From the NCBI GenBank assembly GCA_902630065.1, contig CACOTF010000010.1, forward strand, positions 1 through 36,388: 36,388 nucleotides of DNA, in the 5' to 3' direction. Below, in pieces: positions 24,141 through 32,277 of this stretch (within the stretch, counting starts at the first letter, position 1; the number at the start of each line of letters is the position of its first letter). The notes beneath the pieces were generated by a model. That model saw only the letters and a program-made list of their open reading frames with translations, was not told the DNA's origin and did no database searches. Made by a program: the position numbers and the translations under genes. The stretch comes from an uncultured Pelagibacteraceae bacterium. Lineage in GTDB: Bacteria > Pseudomonadota > Alphaproteobacteria > Pelagibacterales > Pelagibacteraceae.

Positions 24141-24158
24141 TACCAAAATAAATGCGGA

Positions 24159-27062
24159 ATGGATCTTAGTAATAATCAAATTGAAAAAATTGGAAAAGAG
24201 ATTGAAAAAAAAATAAAGGGTAAAACTTTATTTGATGAGTTCTCAAGAGGAAGATACAGCACGGATGCATCTTTATATCAAATTAAGCCTTTAGGAGTTG
24301 TTTTACCAAAAGATCAAAACGATGTTTTGAGCTTAATGGAGTATTCCCAAAAGAATTCCATACCTTTACTAGCTAGGGGTGGTGGTAGCTCACAATGTGG
24401 TCAAACAGTAGGTGAATGTATTGTTTTAGATTACTCAAGACATCAAAACAAAATTTTAGAGTTAAATGTTGAAGAGAGATACGTATGGGTAGAGCCTGGA
24501 ATAGTTTTAGATCATCTAAATGCTTATCTAAAACCTCATGGATTATGGTATCCGGTTGATGTTTCTACGAGTAGTAGAGCAACAATTGGAGGTATGACTG
24601 CTAACAATAGTTGTGGATCTAGATCTCTTTACTATGGAAATATGGTTCACAATGTATTGGCGATTGAAACTATTTTAGATGACGGTTCAATACACACATT
24701 TGATACTGTTAATAAAAACTATTTAGCAACAACAAATGATCAAGATAGATTGTATGAAATTATAAATAAATTTATCGACGTAAAACAACAGGTTAAAAAT
24801 GAGATAGATGAAAATTGGCCTCAAACACAAAGAAGAGTTGGGGGTTACAATATTGATCTAATAGATCCAAATGGTTTTAATTCATCAAGTATTTTAGTTG
24901 GATCAGAGGGAACCTTATCTTTATTTAATAAAATTAAACTTAAATTATCTGAGATACCTACAAACAAAGTCTTAGGTGTTTGTTATTTTGATAGTTTCCA
25001 TCAAGCAATGGAGCTTACAAAAGAAATGGTGAAGTTAAAACCAACTACTGTTGAGTTAATGGATAAAAACTTATTGGATCTTGCTAAAGATATTCCAATG
25101 TATGCTGGTGGTATTAAAAAATATATCAAGGGAAATCCAGAAGCAGTATTGATGGTAGAATTCATAGATACAGATCCAAATGTTTATGAGAAAAAAATTA
25201 AAGATTTAGAATACCTTGTATTAAATCAAAACAGTAAAAATGATTTTGCTTTTTACGAGAATGCTAGTGATCAAAAAGAAGTTTTTGAAATTAGAAAAGC
25301 TGGATTAAACATTTTAATGTCTATGAAAGGTGATAAAAAGCCAGTGGCTTTCATAGAGGATTGTGCTGTTACACTAGATAATTTAGCTGATTACACAGCT
25401 AGATTAAATGAAATATTTAAAAAATATGATACGAGTGGAATGTTCTATGCGCACGCATCTGTTGGAACACTTCATGTAAGACCTGTCCTTAATATGAAAT
25501 CAGATAAAGACATTAAAAATATGAAAGCAATTGCAGATGAAGCATTTTCTATGGTTAAGGAATACAAAGGATCTCACTCTGGTGAACACGGCGATGGAAT
25601 TGTTAGATCAGAATTTCATAAAAAAATGTTTGGAGAAAAAATTACAAACGCATTTGAAGAAATTAAAGATACTTTTGATAAAAAAAATCTTTTAAATCCC
25701 GGTAAGATTGTAAGACCTTATAAGTCAGATGACAGATCTTTGATGAGATATAAATCAAATTATAAATCTGAAGATATAAAAACAAATTATGATTGGTCTG
25801 AATGGGGTAATTTCTCTGATGCTATTGAAATGTGCAATAACAATGGAGCTTGTCGAAAATTAGATTCTGGTGTTATGTGTCCTTCTTATAGAGTAACCAA
25901 AGAAGAAAAAGACCTTGTCAGAGGTAGAGCCAATACACTTCGTCTAGCATTATCAAATCAATTACCAAAAGACTCTTTTGTATCTAAAGAAATGTATGAA
26001 ACTATGGAACTTTGTGTTAGCTGCAAAGCTTGTCAGAGAGAATGTCCTATGTCAGTAGATATGGCAAAAATGAAGAGTGAGTTTCTTTCTCATTACTACA
26101 AAAAATTCTCAATGAGTATAAAAGATAGGGTGATATCGAATATGCCAAAACTAATTTGGCTTTTAAAATTAGTGTCTCCAATATTTAATAAAATTAAGAA
26201 TTTACCAGTAATTTCCAATATAATTAGAAAATTTGGTTACGCTACAGAAAGAGAAATGCCAACTGTACAAAATCAATTTCCATTAAAAGAAATATATAAA
26301 TCACAAATTAAATCAGAAAATAAAGTTATTCTATTTGCAGATACATTTAATATTAATTTTGAAATTCAAAATTTAATGTATTCAATAAAAGTTCTTAATA
26401 AATTCGGTTATGAAGTGATTATTCCAAGTTTTGACAATGATAATCTTAAAAGACCTTTGTGCTGTGGAAGAACATATATTTCCTATGGTCAATTAGATAA
26501 AGCTGAAGAAGAATTAAATAGATTTGTAAATTATATTTTAGTTAATGGTTATTATGACATGCCTATAGTTGGAATAGAACCTTCATGTTTATTAACCTTT
26601 AGCGATGAGTTCAAAACTTTAAGAAATGTTAAAAATAGAGATAAACTTAAAAACAAATTCTATTTATTAGAAGAATTTGTACTTGAACAAATTAACGAAG
26701 GTAACAATGTCAGTTTAAATAAATTTGATCAGAATGTATTAATACATGGTCACTGCCATCAAAAATCTCAAGACCGAATAAAAGGTTTAACAGGATTATT
26801 AAGTAAATTAAATATTAGTAATAAGATGATAGATTCTAGCTGTTGTGGTATGGCGGGTTCTTTTGGTTATAGCAGTAAAAATTATGATGTTTCAAAAAAA
26901 ATGGCAAATCTATCTCTAATACCCGCAGTAAACGAAAGTACAGATAAAGATTTTATTGTTGCTAATGGCACTAGTTGTAGGCATCAAATATCTGATTTAT
27001 CAGAAAAGAAGGCAAAACATGTTTCAGAGTTGCTATTTAAGATTTTTGAAACTGTAAACTAA
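24159..27062 (+). CDS. Fused FAD-linked and Fe-S D-2-hydroxyacid dehydrogenase (GlcD-GlcF / YdiJ-like)
   Basis: A 967-residue membrane-associated oxidoreductase that passes electrons from a D-2-hydroxyacid (lactate, glycolate or 2-hydroxyglutarate type) into the respiratory chain. An N-terminal FAD-binding PCMH domain is seen from LLARGGGSSQCGQT (71-83) and TIGGMTANNSCGSRS. The FAD-oxidase C-terminal domain has AHASVGTLHVRP and SHSGEHGDG. Iron-sulfur motifs follow: C559-x5-C565 with MCPSYR, and a full CxxCxxCxxxCP at C619, C622, C625 and C629. Two CCG-domain motifs lie at 768-769 and 895-896, with HGHCHQKS between them. Glycolate oxidase splits these parts into GlcD/E/F; here they are one chain, as in E. 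coli YdiJ (about 1000 residues). It is convergent with the CoA-transferase gene with only three bases between stops. Confidence 0.92.
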   Translation: MDLSNNQIEKIGKEIEKKIKGKTLFDEFSRGRYSTDASLYQIKPLGVVLPKDQNDVLSLMEYSQKNSIPLLARGGGSSQCGQTVGECIVLDYSRHQNKILELNVEERYVWVEPGIVLDHLNAYLKPHGLWYPVDVSTSSRATIGGMTANNSCGSRSLYYGNMVHNVLAIETILDDGSIHTFDTVNKNYLATTNDQDRLYEIINKFIDVKQQVKNEIDENWPQTQRRVGGYNIDLIDPNGFNSSSILVGSEGTLSLFNKIKLKLSEIPTNKVLGVCYFDSFHQAMELTKEMVKLKPTTVELMDKNLLDLAKDIPMYAGGIKKYIKGNPEAVLMVEFIDTDPNVYEKKIKDLEYLVLNQNSKNDFAFYENASDQKEVFEIRKAGLNILMSMKGDKKPVAFIEDCAVTLDNLADYTARLNEIFKKYDTSGMFYAHASVGTLHVRPVLNMKSDKDIKNMKAIADEAFSMVKEYKGSHSGEHGDGIVRSEFHKKMFGEKITNAFEEIKDTFDKKNLLNPGKIVRPYKSDDRSLMRYKSNYKSEDIKTNYDWSEWGNFSDAIEMCNNNGACRKLDSGVMCPSYRVTKEEKDLVRGRANTLRLALSNQLPKDSFVSKEMYETMELCVSCKACQRECPMSVDMAKMKSEFLSHYYKKFSMSIKDRVISNMPKLIWLLKLVSPIFNKIKNLPVISNIIRKFGYATEREMPTVQNQFPLKEIYKSQIKSENKVILFADTFNINFEIQNLMYSIKVLNKFGYEVIIPSFDNDNLKRPLCCGRTYISYGQLDKAEEELNRFVNYILVNGYYDMPIVGIEPSCLLTFSDEFKTLRNVKNRDKLKNKFYLLEEFVLEQINEGNNVSLNKFDQNVLIHGHCHQKSQDRIKGLTGLLSKLNISNKMIDSSCCGMAGSFGYSSKNYDVSKKMANLSLIPAVNESTDKDFIVANGTSCRHQISDLSEKKAKHVSELLFKIFETVN

Positions 27063-27065
27063 ATT

Positions 27066-28259
27066 TTATAAAATAATTTTCTTATCGAGAAATTCTTTAA
27101 CCTTTTCTTCACTATATCCAAATTTAAATAAAATTTCTTTTGAGTGTTCACCTAGTATGGGTGATCCATTTTCAACTTCAGCATTACATTTTGAAAATTT
27201 TATAGGCATTCCTATTGCTTTAGTTTTTCCTGCTATTTTATTTTCAACATCTATAATCATTTTTCGATCTATAGTTTGTTTGTCTTTAAACATTTCTGTA
27301 ATTGAGTAAATTGGACCACAAGGTAAACCATTATCATCAAATATTTTTAACCATTCATCTGAATTTTTTTTAATTAATTCTTCATTTAATATTTTGACTA
27401 ATTCCTCTAAATTTTTTTTTCTGCTTTTGTTATCTGAAAATTTTTCATTTTCTTGCAAATCTTCTCTACCCAAAGCTTTTATTAATTTTAACCAAGTATT
27501 TTGATTTGAAGCTCCAACTGTTATCCATTTATCTTTAGTTTTAAATGCTTGATAAGGGGCTGTTAAAGGATGGGCAGATCCTAACGGACCGGGAGATTCA
27601 CCGGTAGCTGATGCAATAGCTGATTGCCAATAAGTATGAACAATACCCGCTTCATATAAAGAGGTATCAACAACCTGACCTTCGCCAGTTTTATCTCTGT
27701 GTATTAATGCAGCTAATATTCCACTTGTTGCAAGTAAACCTGCGGTTATATCTGTTAAAGGAGCACCTACTTTAATGGGAGGTTTTTCAGCACTTTCGCC
27801 AGTGATACTCATTAAACCGCTCATTCCTTGTGCAATTAAATCAAAGCCCCCTTTATCAGAATATGGTCCTGTTCTTCCATATCCGGATATCTCACACAAA
27901 ATAATTTTTGGATTAATTTTAGACATAACATCATAGCCTATTCCTAGTCTTTCGAGTGTACCTTTTCTAAAGTTTTCTATCACAACATCCGAATGCTTAA
28001 CTAATGTCTTAAAGATTTCTACTCCCTCTTTACTTTTAAGATCTAATGCTAGACCTTTTTTATTTCTATTCATCATCATGAAAGCTGCTGATTCTCCATT
28101 TACATCTGGTGGAAGAAATCTTCGTGTATCGTCTCCTCCTTGAATTTTTTCTATTTTAATTACTTCAGCACCAAGATCTGCTAAAAGTAATCCACAGGTT
28201 GGACCAGCCATAATTTGTGTTAGCTCTAAAACTCTTATTCCCTTAATAGTTCCAGACAT
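27066..28259 (-). CDS. Family III CoA-transferase (CaiB/BaiF type)
   Basis: A 397-residue cytoplasmic enzyme that moves CoA from an acyl-CoA (succinyl-, acetyl- or similar) to a carboxylic acid. Hallmarks are the N-terminal GIRVLELTQIMAGP and LADLGAEVIKIEK, the NRNKKGLALDLKS segment, and NFRKGTLERLGIGYD. The catalytic aspartate is probably D170 in VGAPLTDITAGLLA, aligned with D169 of formyl-CoA:oxalate CoA-transferase. It is the last gene of the second TRAP operon, four bases after the crotonase-like gene. Together they suggest that a substrate imported by the TRAP is activated to a CoA thioester and then hydrated, isomerised or cleaved. Confidence 0.92.
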   Translation of the reverse strand: MSGTIKGIRVLELTQIMAGPTCGLLLADLGAEVIKIEKIQGGDDTRRFLPPDVNGESAAFMMMNRNKKGLALDLKSKEGVEIFKTLVKHSDVVIENFRKGTLERLGIGYDVMSKINPKIILCEISGYGRTGPYSDKGGFDLIAQGMSGLMSITGESAEKPPIKVGAPLTDITAGLLATSGILAALIHRDKTGEGQVVDTSLYEAGIVHTYWQSAIASATGESPGPLGSAHPLTAPYQAFKTKDKWITVGASNQNTWLKLIKALGREDLQENEKFSDNKSRKKNLEELVKILNEELIKKNSDEWLKIFDDNGLPCGPIYSITEMFKDKQTIDRKMIIDVENKIAGKTKAIGMPIKFSKCNAEVENGSPILGEHSKEILFKFGYSEEKVKEFLDKKIIL

Positions 28260-28262
28260 TTT

Positions 28263-29045
28263 TTATTTATTTTTAAATTTTGGCTTTGTCTTATTTAAGA
28301 ATGATTTATAGCCAATTTGAAAGTCTTCGGTATCATAACATTTGTAACCAATATTATTAAGTTTTTCAGTAACCTTTCCATTTTTAATTATGTCCCTTGC
28401 AAACTGTTTGTGCCATCTTGCAACTTTTGGAGCACCTTCACATATCAACTCTGCTGATCTATAAGCCTCTTTTTCAACCTGATTATCATCCACAACTTTG
28501 TTTACTAATCTTTTTTCATAAGCTTCTTTTGAATCAAATACCCTGCCCTCAAAAAGAATTTCCATAGCAGTTGAATAAGTTGTAATTTTAAGTAGTGCCT
28601 CAAGTTCTTTTGCTGCCATTGTTAGTCCAAGTCTTTTTATAGGAACTCCAAATCTAGAACTTTTTCCACATATTCTGATATCACAGCAGGCTGCTATTTC
28701 CATTCCTCCACCCACACATATGCCTTCGATAAGTGCTATAGTAGGTATTGGACAATTAAATATTCTTCCTAATGTTCCATGTAAAAATTTACCATAAGAT
28801 TTAGCCAACTTACTTGATGATCTCTCTTCTTTAAATTCTCCAATATCATTTCCGGGTGAAAATGATTTTCCACCTTTTCCTCTTATTATTATGCATCTTA
28901 AGTTTTTATTATTTGAAAGTTTTTTAAATACTTTTCCAAGTTCAACCCACATTGGTTTAGTCATTGCATTAAGTTTCTCTGGTCTATTTAATACAACTTC
29001 AACTAAGTGATTATTTTTTTTGTTTACTTTTATTAATTTATTCAT
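28263..29045 (-). CDS. Enoyl-CoA hydratase/isomerase (crotonase) family protein with altered active site
   Basis: A 260-residue crotonase-fold enzyme acting on a CoA thioester. VEVVLNRPEKLNAMT (15-29) is the CoA-binding N terminus. The oxyanion-hole elements are SFSPGNDIGEF (61-71) and GICVGGGMEIAACCD (108-122). E116 matches the first catalytic glutamate of enoyl-CoA hydratase. The second, normally in 'P-E-x-x-x-G', is replaced: the sequence is FGVPIKRLG with I136. A Pro also replaces the usual Ala in the FxAGxD motif. It is therefore unlikely to be an ordinary hydratase and could be an isomerase, decarboxylase, hydrolase or single-Glu lyase. It lies between dctM (4-base gap) and the CoA-transferase. 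Confidence 0.88.
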   Translation of the reverse strand: MNKLIKVNKKNNHLVEVVLNRPEKLNAMTKPMWVELGKVFKKLSNNKNLRCIIIRGKGGKSFSPGNDIGEFKEERSSSKLAKSYGKFLHGTLGRIFNCPIPTIALIEGICVGGGMEIAACCDIRICGKSSRFGVPIKRLGLTMAAKELEALLKITTYSTAMEILFEGRVFDSKEAYEKRLVNKVVDDNQVEKEAYRSAELICEGAPKVARWHKQFARDIIKNGKVTEKLNNIGYKCYDTEDFQIGYKSFLNKTKPKFKNK

Positions 29046-29049
29046 CTAC

Positions 29050-30333
29050 TTAACTCCTATAAAAATATTCAACCAATGTCATGGGTATTGCTGGCACATA
29101 AGTCACCAATAGTAATAAAATTAATAATACACATATGAAAGATATATTTGATCTTGTAACATCCCAAATATCAGCTTTTGCAACAGAACATGCTGTAACT
29201 AGAACACTCGCAACAGGAGGTGTTTGTTGACCTATTGCTAGATTTAAAGTTACTATTATTCCAAAATGAACTGGGTCAATACCTACTGCATTAACTAAAG
29301 GCATAACTATAGGAACAGTTAAAATTATTGCTGCTACTGAGTGTAAAAAGAAACCTATTATTAACAGAAATACATTTAAAATTCCTAAAACAGCATATTT
29401 ATTGTTTGTAAAATCAATGATTGACTCAGCTACTTTTTGAGGAATTTGTTCAATTGTTAAAAATTCACCTAGTAACACAGAAGCGGCCACTAATAACATT
29501 ACCGATGCTGTTTGAATTGCTCCTTCACATGCCGACTCGTATAATCTTTTAAAATCTATTTCTTTATATATAAAACCAATAATTAAAGATGCTACAACTG
29601 CTAAACCTGCACCTTCAGTTGCAGTAACAACGCCTCCAAAAATTCCTCCTAATATAATTACAGGTAACAAAAATGCTAATGCTGCATCTTTTGCAGTTTT
29701 CTTTACATTTGGAATATTAAAAGTCTCCTCAACAGGAAAGTTTTTACGTCTTGCAGTAATATAAGCTGCCAACATTAAGAAGAAGCCACCTATAACTCCT
29801 GGCACAATTCCAGCTACAAATAATTGTACTACTGAACTTTGAGCCATAACAGCATAAACGATCATTGGTATTGAAGGTGGGATAATTATTGCTAGAGATG
29901 CAGAAGACGAGGTAACAGCAGCAGCAAAAGCTCCTGGATATCCTTTTTTCTTCATCGCTGGAATTAAAATAGATCCAAGTGCAGCAACATCTGCTACAGC
30001 TGAGCCAGAAATTTCGGCAAAAAACATAGAGGTAGCAATATTGATCATGCTCAAGCCGCCTTTAATAAATCCGACAAGGGCTGAAGCAAAAGCTATTAAT
30101 CTTCTAGAAATACCCGCACTATTCATTATTGATCCTGCTAGGATGAATAAAGGAATAGCAATCAATGGAAACTTCATTGATCCATCAAACATAACAATTG
30201 CAGTATCAATTAAAAAACTTGTGCCTGTCTTCATTACCATTGCAATAATTGTTGTTACTGCAAGGCCAATAGCAATAGGTACATTTATAGATAAAAGAAG
30301 TAACAGGACTGCAAACATTGTAAGAATTATCAT
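29050..30333 (-). CDS. dctM: TRAP transporter large permease (DctM), second system
   Basis: A 427-residue membrane subunit with about twelve helices. It starts MIILTMFAVLLLLLSINVPI and contains AAAVTSSSASLAIIIPPSIPMIVYAV, then LGGIFGGVVTATEGAGLAVV, then VTLNLAIGQQTPPVASVLVTAC. These are the conserved substrate-translocating loops of the DctM family. It is clearly closer to the C4-dicarboxylate-type DctM than the 445-residue copy at 8527-9864, so the two TRAP systems are not recent duplicates. Its ATG overlaps the dctQ stop by one base. Confidence 0.95.
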   Translation of the reverse strand: MIILTMFAVLLLLLSINVPIAIGLAVTTIIAMVMKTGTSFLIDTAIVMFDGSMKFPLIAIPLFILAGSIMNSAGISRRLIAFASALVGFIKGGLSMINIATSMFFAEISGSAVADVAALGSILIPAMKKKGYPGAFAAAVTSSSASLAIIIPPSIPMIVYAVMAQSSVVQLFVAGIVPGVIGGFFLMLAAYITARRKNFPVEETFNIPNVKKTAKDAALAFLLPVIILGGIFGGVVTATEGAGLAVVASLIIGFIYKEIDFKRLYESACEGAIQTASVMLLVAASVLLGEFLTIEQIPQKVAESIIDFTNNKYAVLGILNVFLLIIGFFLHSVAAIILTVPIVMPLVNAVGIDPVHFGIIVTLNLAIGQQTPPVASVLVTACSVAKADIWDVTRSNISFICVLLILLLLVTYVPAIPMTLVEYFYRS

Positions 30334-30842
30334 TAAATATCTCCTGTTTGCTCTTCACCTGTTGTTTGTAGAACTAAATTTTTGTAATCTTCAGGAATTC
30401 TTAAAGTTTCAGACAAAATAAATAAACATGATGCAATTGGTATAACTGATTGGACAAAAGGTTGGGGAACCCATTCCAAAGTTACTAATGTCTCTCCAGT
30501 AATAAGAGTTAAAACTAAGTAACCATAATAAGCTAATAATAATAAAAACCCATAAACAACTAATTTTGACACTACAAAGAAAATTTTTCTAAGCGCTAAT
30601 GGAAATGCTTTAAAAATACTTGGAACACTTATATGAGAACCTTTTAAAGCTGCATACGCTGAACCATAATAAGTTATCCAAGCAAGCTGTACAGCTGCAA
30701 CCTCGTCATACCAAACTAAAGCACTGCCAGCAAAACGAAAAGTAACACCAAGTAAAACTGTTACTGCTAATGCTACCATCATTATAAACAGTATTAGTTT
30801 TAATATTTTTTCGTAATAATTTATAAATTTTTGTAATGTCAT
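30333..30842 (-). CDS. dctQ: TRAP transporter small permease (DctQ), second system
   Basis: A 169-residue four-helix protein of normal DctQ length. Features include FAGSALVWYDEVAAVQLAWITYYGSAYAALKGSHISVPSI, which matches the 'W-x-(D/E)-E-x-(A/S)...a-l-k-g-x-H' signature. The C-terminal tail is short and acidic (LQTTGEEQTGDI). Its only plausible ribosome site is a GAGG inside the 3' arm of the stem-loop just upstream, ten bases before the ATG, so translation may need that stem to open. Confidence 0.92.
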   Translation of the reverse strand: MTLQKFINYYEKILKLILFIMMVALAVTVLLGVTFRFAGSALVWYDEVAAVQLAWITYYGSAYAALKGSHISVPSIFKAFPLALRKIFFVVSKLVVYGFLLLLAYYGYLVLTLITGETLVTLEWVPQPFVQSVIPIASCLFILSETLRIPEDYKNLVLQTTGEEQTGDI

Positions 30843-30848
30843 TTTTTT

Positions 30849-30871
30849 CAGGCCCTCTGGTAGAGGGCCTG
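30849..30871 (-). promoter_or_regulatory. Stem-loop after dctP that encloses the dctQ ribosome site
   Basis: A perfect 10-bp inverted repeat, CAGGCCCTCT / AGAGGGCCTG, has a three-base loop (ACC on the minus strand). It starts 12 bases after the dctP stop. On the minus strand it is followed by A's, not U's, and then by the dctQ ATG at 30842, so it is not a classical terminator. The 3' arm contains AGAGGG, matching the strong Shine-Dalgarno used by dctP itself. The stem could both protect the dctP mRNA end and lower dctQ translation. Confidence 0.8.
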
Positions 30872-30883
30872 TTACAAATTATG

Positions 30884-31858
30884 TTAATTTGCTAAAGACG
30901 ATACTTTATCAATTAACGCACCACCAGTTGGTACTTCTGACGCGAATTGATCGTATATTCCTTTACTTGCACTAATGAAAGCACCTTTGTCAGCTTCATT
31001 AACTTGAACTCCAGCTGATTTGATTACTCCCAATAAAGATTTTTCAAGATTAGCAGCTTCAGCGTACACAAATTTTTGTGTATCTTTAGCAGCTTGCTCT
31101 AAAATACTTTGTACATCTGCAGGTAGTTTGCTCCAGTGGTCTTTATGTACTGTTACATAAGCAGGAGTGTAAACGTGACCTGTGATTGATAAATATTTTT
31201 GAACTTCTTGGAATTTAGCACTAGCAATCTGAGCATATGGGTTTTCTTGTCCATCCATTGTTCCTGTTTTCAAAGCAGTAAATACTTCTGAAAAAGACAT
31301 TGGAGTTGGGTTTGCACCATATGACTGGAACATTTTAACTCTCCATTTTGATTTAGGAGTTCTTAATTTAATTCCTTTTAAGTCACCTGGAGTGTTAATT
31401 GGTCTAGTGTTGTTTGTGATATGTCTAAATCCATTTTCCCAAACAGCAATGACTTTATATCCAGTTTTATCTTCAAGATTTTTAAACATTCCTGGTAAAA
31501 CTTGGCTTTCAACTTTATTCATGTGTTTTCTGTCTTTAATAATGAAAGGCATATCAAATACACCGAACTCATCATGAATAGATGCCATTACTGATGAAGG
31601 TAACCACATGTTAACTGTACCTAATTTTAGTTTTTGCATTCCTTGTTTGTCTTTACCAAGTTGCGAAGAACCAAAAACAGTTACTTTTCCTTTGCTGCCT
31701 AATCTCTCATTTGCAAGTTTAGCAAAATGATCAACTGATGCAGAAAATAAAGATCCAGGTTTACCTACATGTCCAAATTTAACTTCAGTTGAATTTGCTG
31801 AAAAACTTAAAAATAGAGAAGATAATAAAACAACAATTATTTTAAAATATTTATTCAT
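30884..31858 (-). CDS. dctP: TRAP transporter substrate-binding protein (DctP), second system
   Basis: A 324-residue periplasmic solute-binding protein with signal peptide MNKYFKIIVVLLSSLFLSFS, cleaved before or at ANS-TEVKFGH. The DctP-family sequence runs SSQLGKDKQGMQKLKLGTVNM and ENGFRHITNNTRPI. The carboxylate-binding arginine is R166 (GIKLRTP), followed by PTPMSFSEVFTALKTGTMDGQENP. This is the C4-dicarboxylate/sialic-acid-type branch, different from the TakP-like first binding protein. A strong AGAGGG ribosome site lies four bases before the ATG. The operon gene order (binding protein, permeases, crotonase, CoA-transferase) suggests an organic acid that is metabolised as its CoA ester. 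Confidence 0.95.
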   Translation of the reverse strand: MNKYFKIIVVLLSSLFLSFSANSTEVKFGHVGKPGSLFSASVDHFAKLANERLGSKGKVTVFGSSQLGKDKQGMQKLKLGTVNMWLPSSVMASIHDEFGVFDMPFIIKDRKHMNKVESQVLPGMFKNLEDKTGYKVIAVWENGFRHITNNTRPINTPGDLKGIKLRTPKSKWRVKMFQSYGANPTPMSFSEVFTALKTGTMDGQENPYAQIASAKFQEVQKYLSITGHVYTPAYVTVHKDHWSKLPADVQSILEQAAKDTQKFVYAEAANLEKSLLGVIKSAGVQVNEADKGAFISASKGIYDQFASEVPTGGALIDKVSSLAN

Positions 31859-31891
31859 ATTTCCCTCTTAAGTTTGTTTTTTTTAAAACAG

Positions 31892-31897
31892 ATTATA
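31892..31897 (-). promoter_or_regulatory. Candidate -10 box for the second TRAP operon
   Basis: A perfect TATAAT on the minus strand lies 34 bases before the dctP ATG and about 24 bases before its AGAGGG ribosome site. The expected start is near 31885. No good -35 lies 16-18 bases upstream, so the site is only a candidate, or activator-dependent. Confidence 0.35.
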
Positions 31898-31945
31898 GAA
31901 AATATGGATGCAGTGCTAGAGATTAAATTAGCTTTTCAAAAAAAA

Positions 31946-32215
31946 TTATCGATCTTTAAATTCCAGATTACCTCGGGAGTCGACGCTCTTTTTTACATGT
32001 TGATAATAGGTAGGATTATCAATCAATCTTGACATATCAATGCCCTTGTTCTCATAACGTCTTTTTATGGTCATTCTGGGAATTATCACAAGGTTCATAT
32101 TGTCAATGAAGTCCTCGGTCCACTCTTTTTCTATTTTATCCTTGACCAGTCTTTTCAGAAATACTCTTAGATCTGAACAACTAAGGTGTTTTATTTTCTC
32201 GTTTACTAATACCAT
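31946..32215 (-). CDS. Small charged protein of unknown function, 89 aa
   Basis: A soluble, highly charged 89-residue protein, MVLVNEKIKHLSCSDLRVFL and onward, with IEKEWTEDFIDNMNLVIIPRM and NKGIDMSRLIDNPTYYQHVK. No signal peptide or membrane helix is seen. Coding is supported by amino-acid composition and by lack of a better reading elsewhere. Codons include CTG, GTC, TCC, CGA and ACC, which look uncommon in the neighbouring genes, and GC is about 34% by my count. There is no clear ribosome site. It precedes dctP by 87 bases on the same strand, with a promoter-like box in between, so it is probably a separate unit. Confidence 0.55.
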   Translation of the reverse strand: MVLVNEKIKHLSCSDLRVFLKRLVKDKIEKEWTEDFIDNMNLVIIPRMTIKRRYENKGIDMSRLIDNPTYYQHVKKSVDSRGNLEFKDR

Positions 32216-32277
32216 TTTAGCAATATATGTTTTTTGCGAAATTCTTTCAAGTTCAACTGATTTAAGTATTATTATTT

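Noticed and set aside
8527..31858. The two TRAP systems as recent duplicates
   Set aside because: Large permeases, small permeases and binding proteins differ in length and motifs, and the binding proteins fall in different branches.
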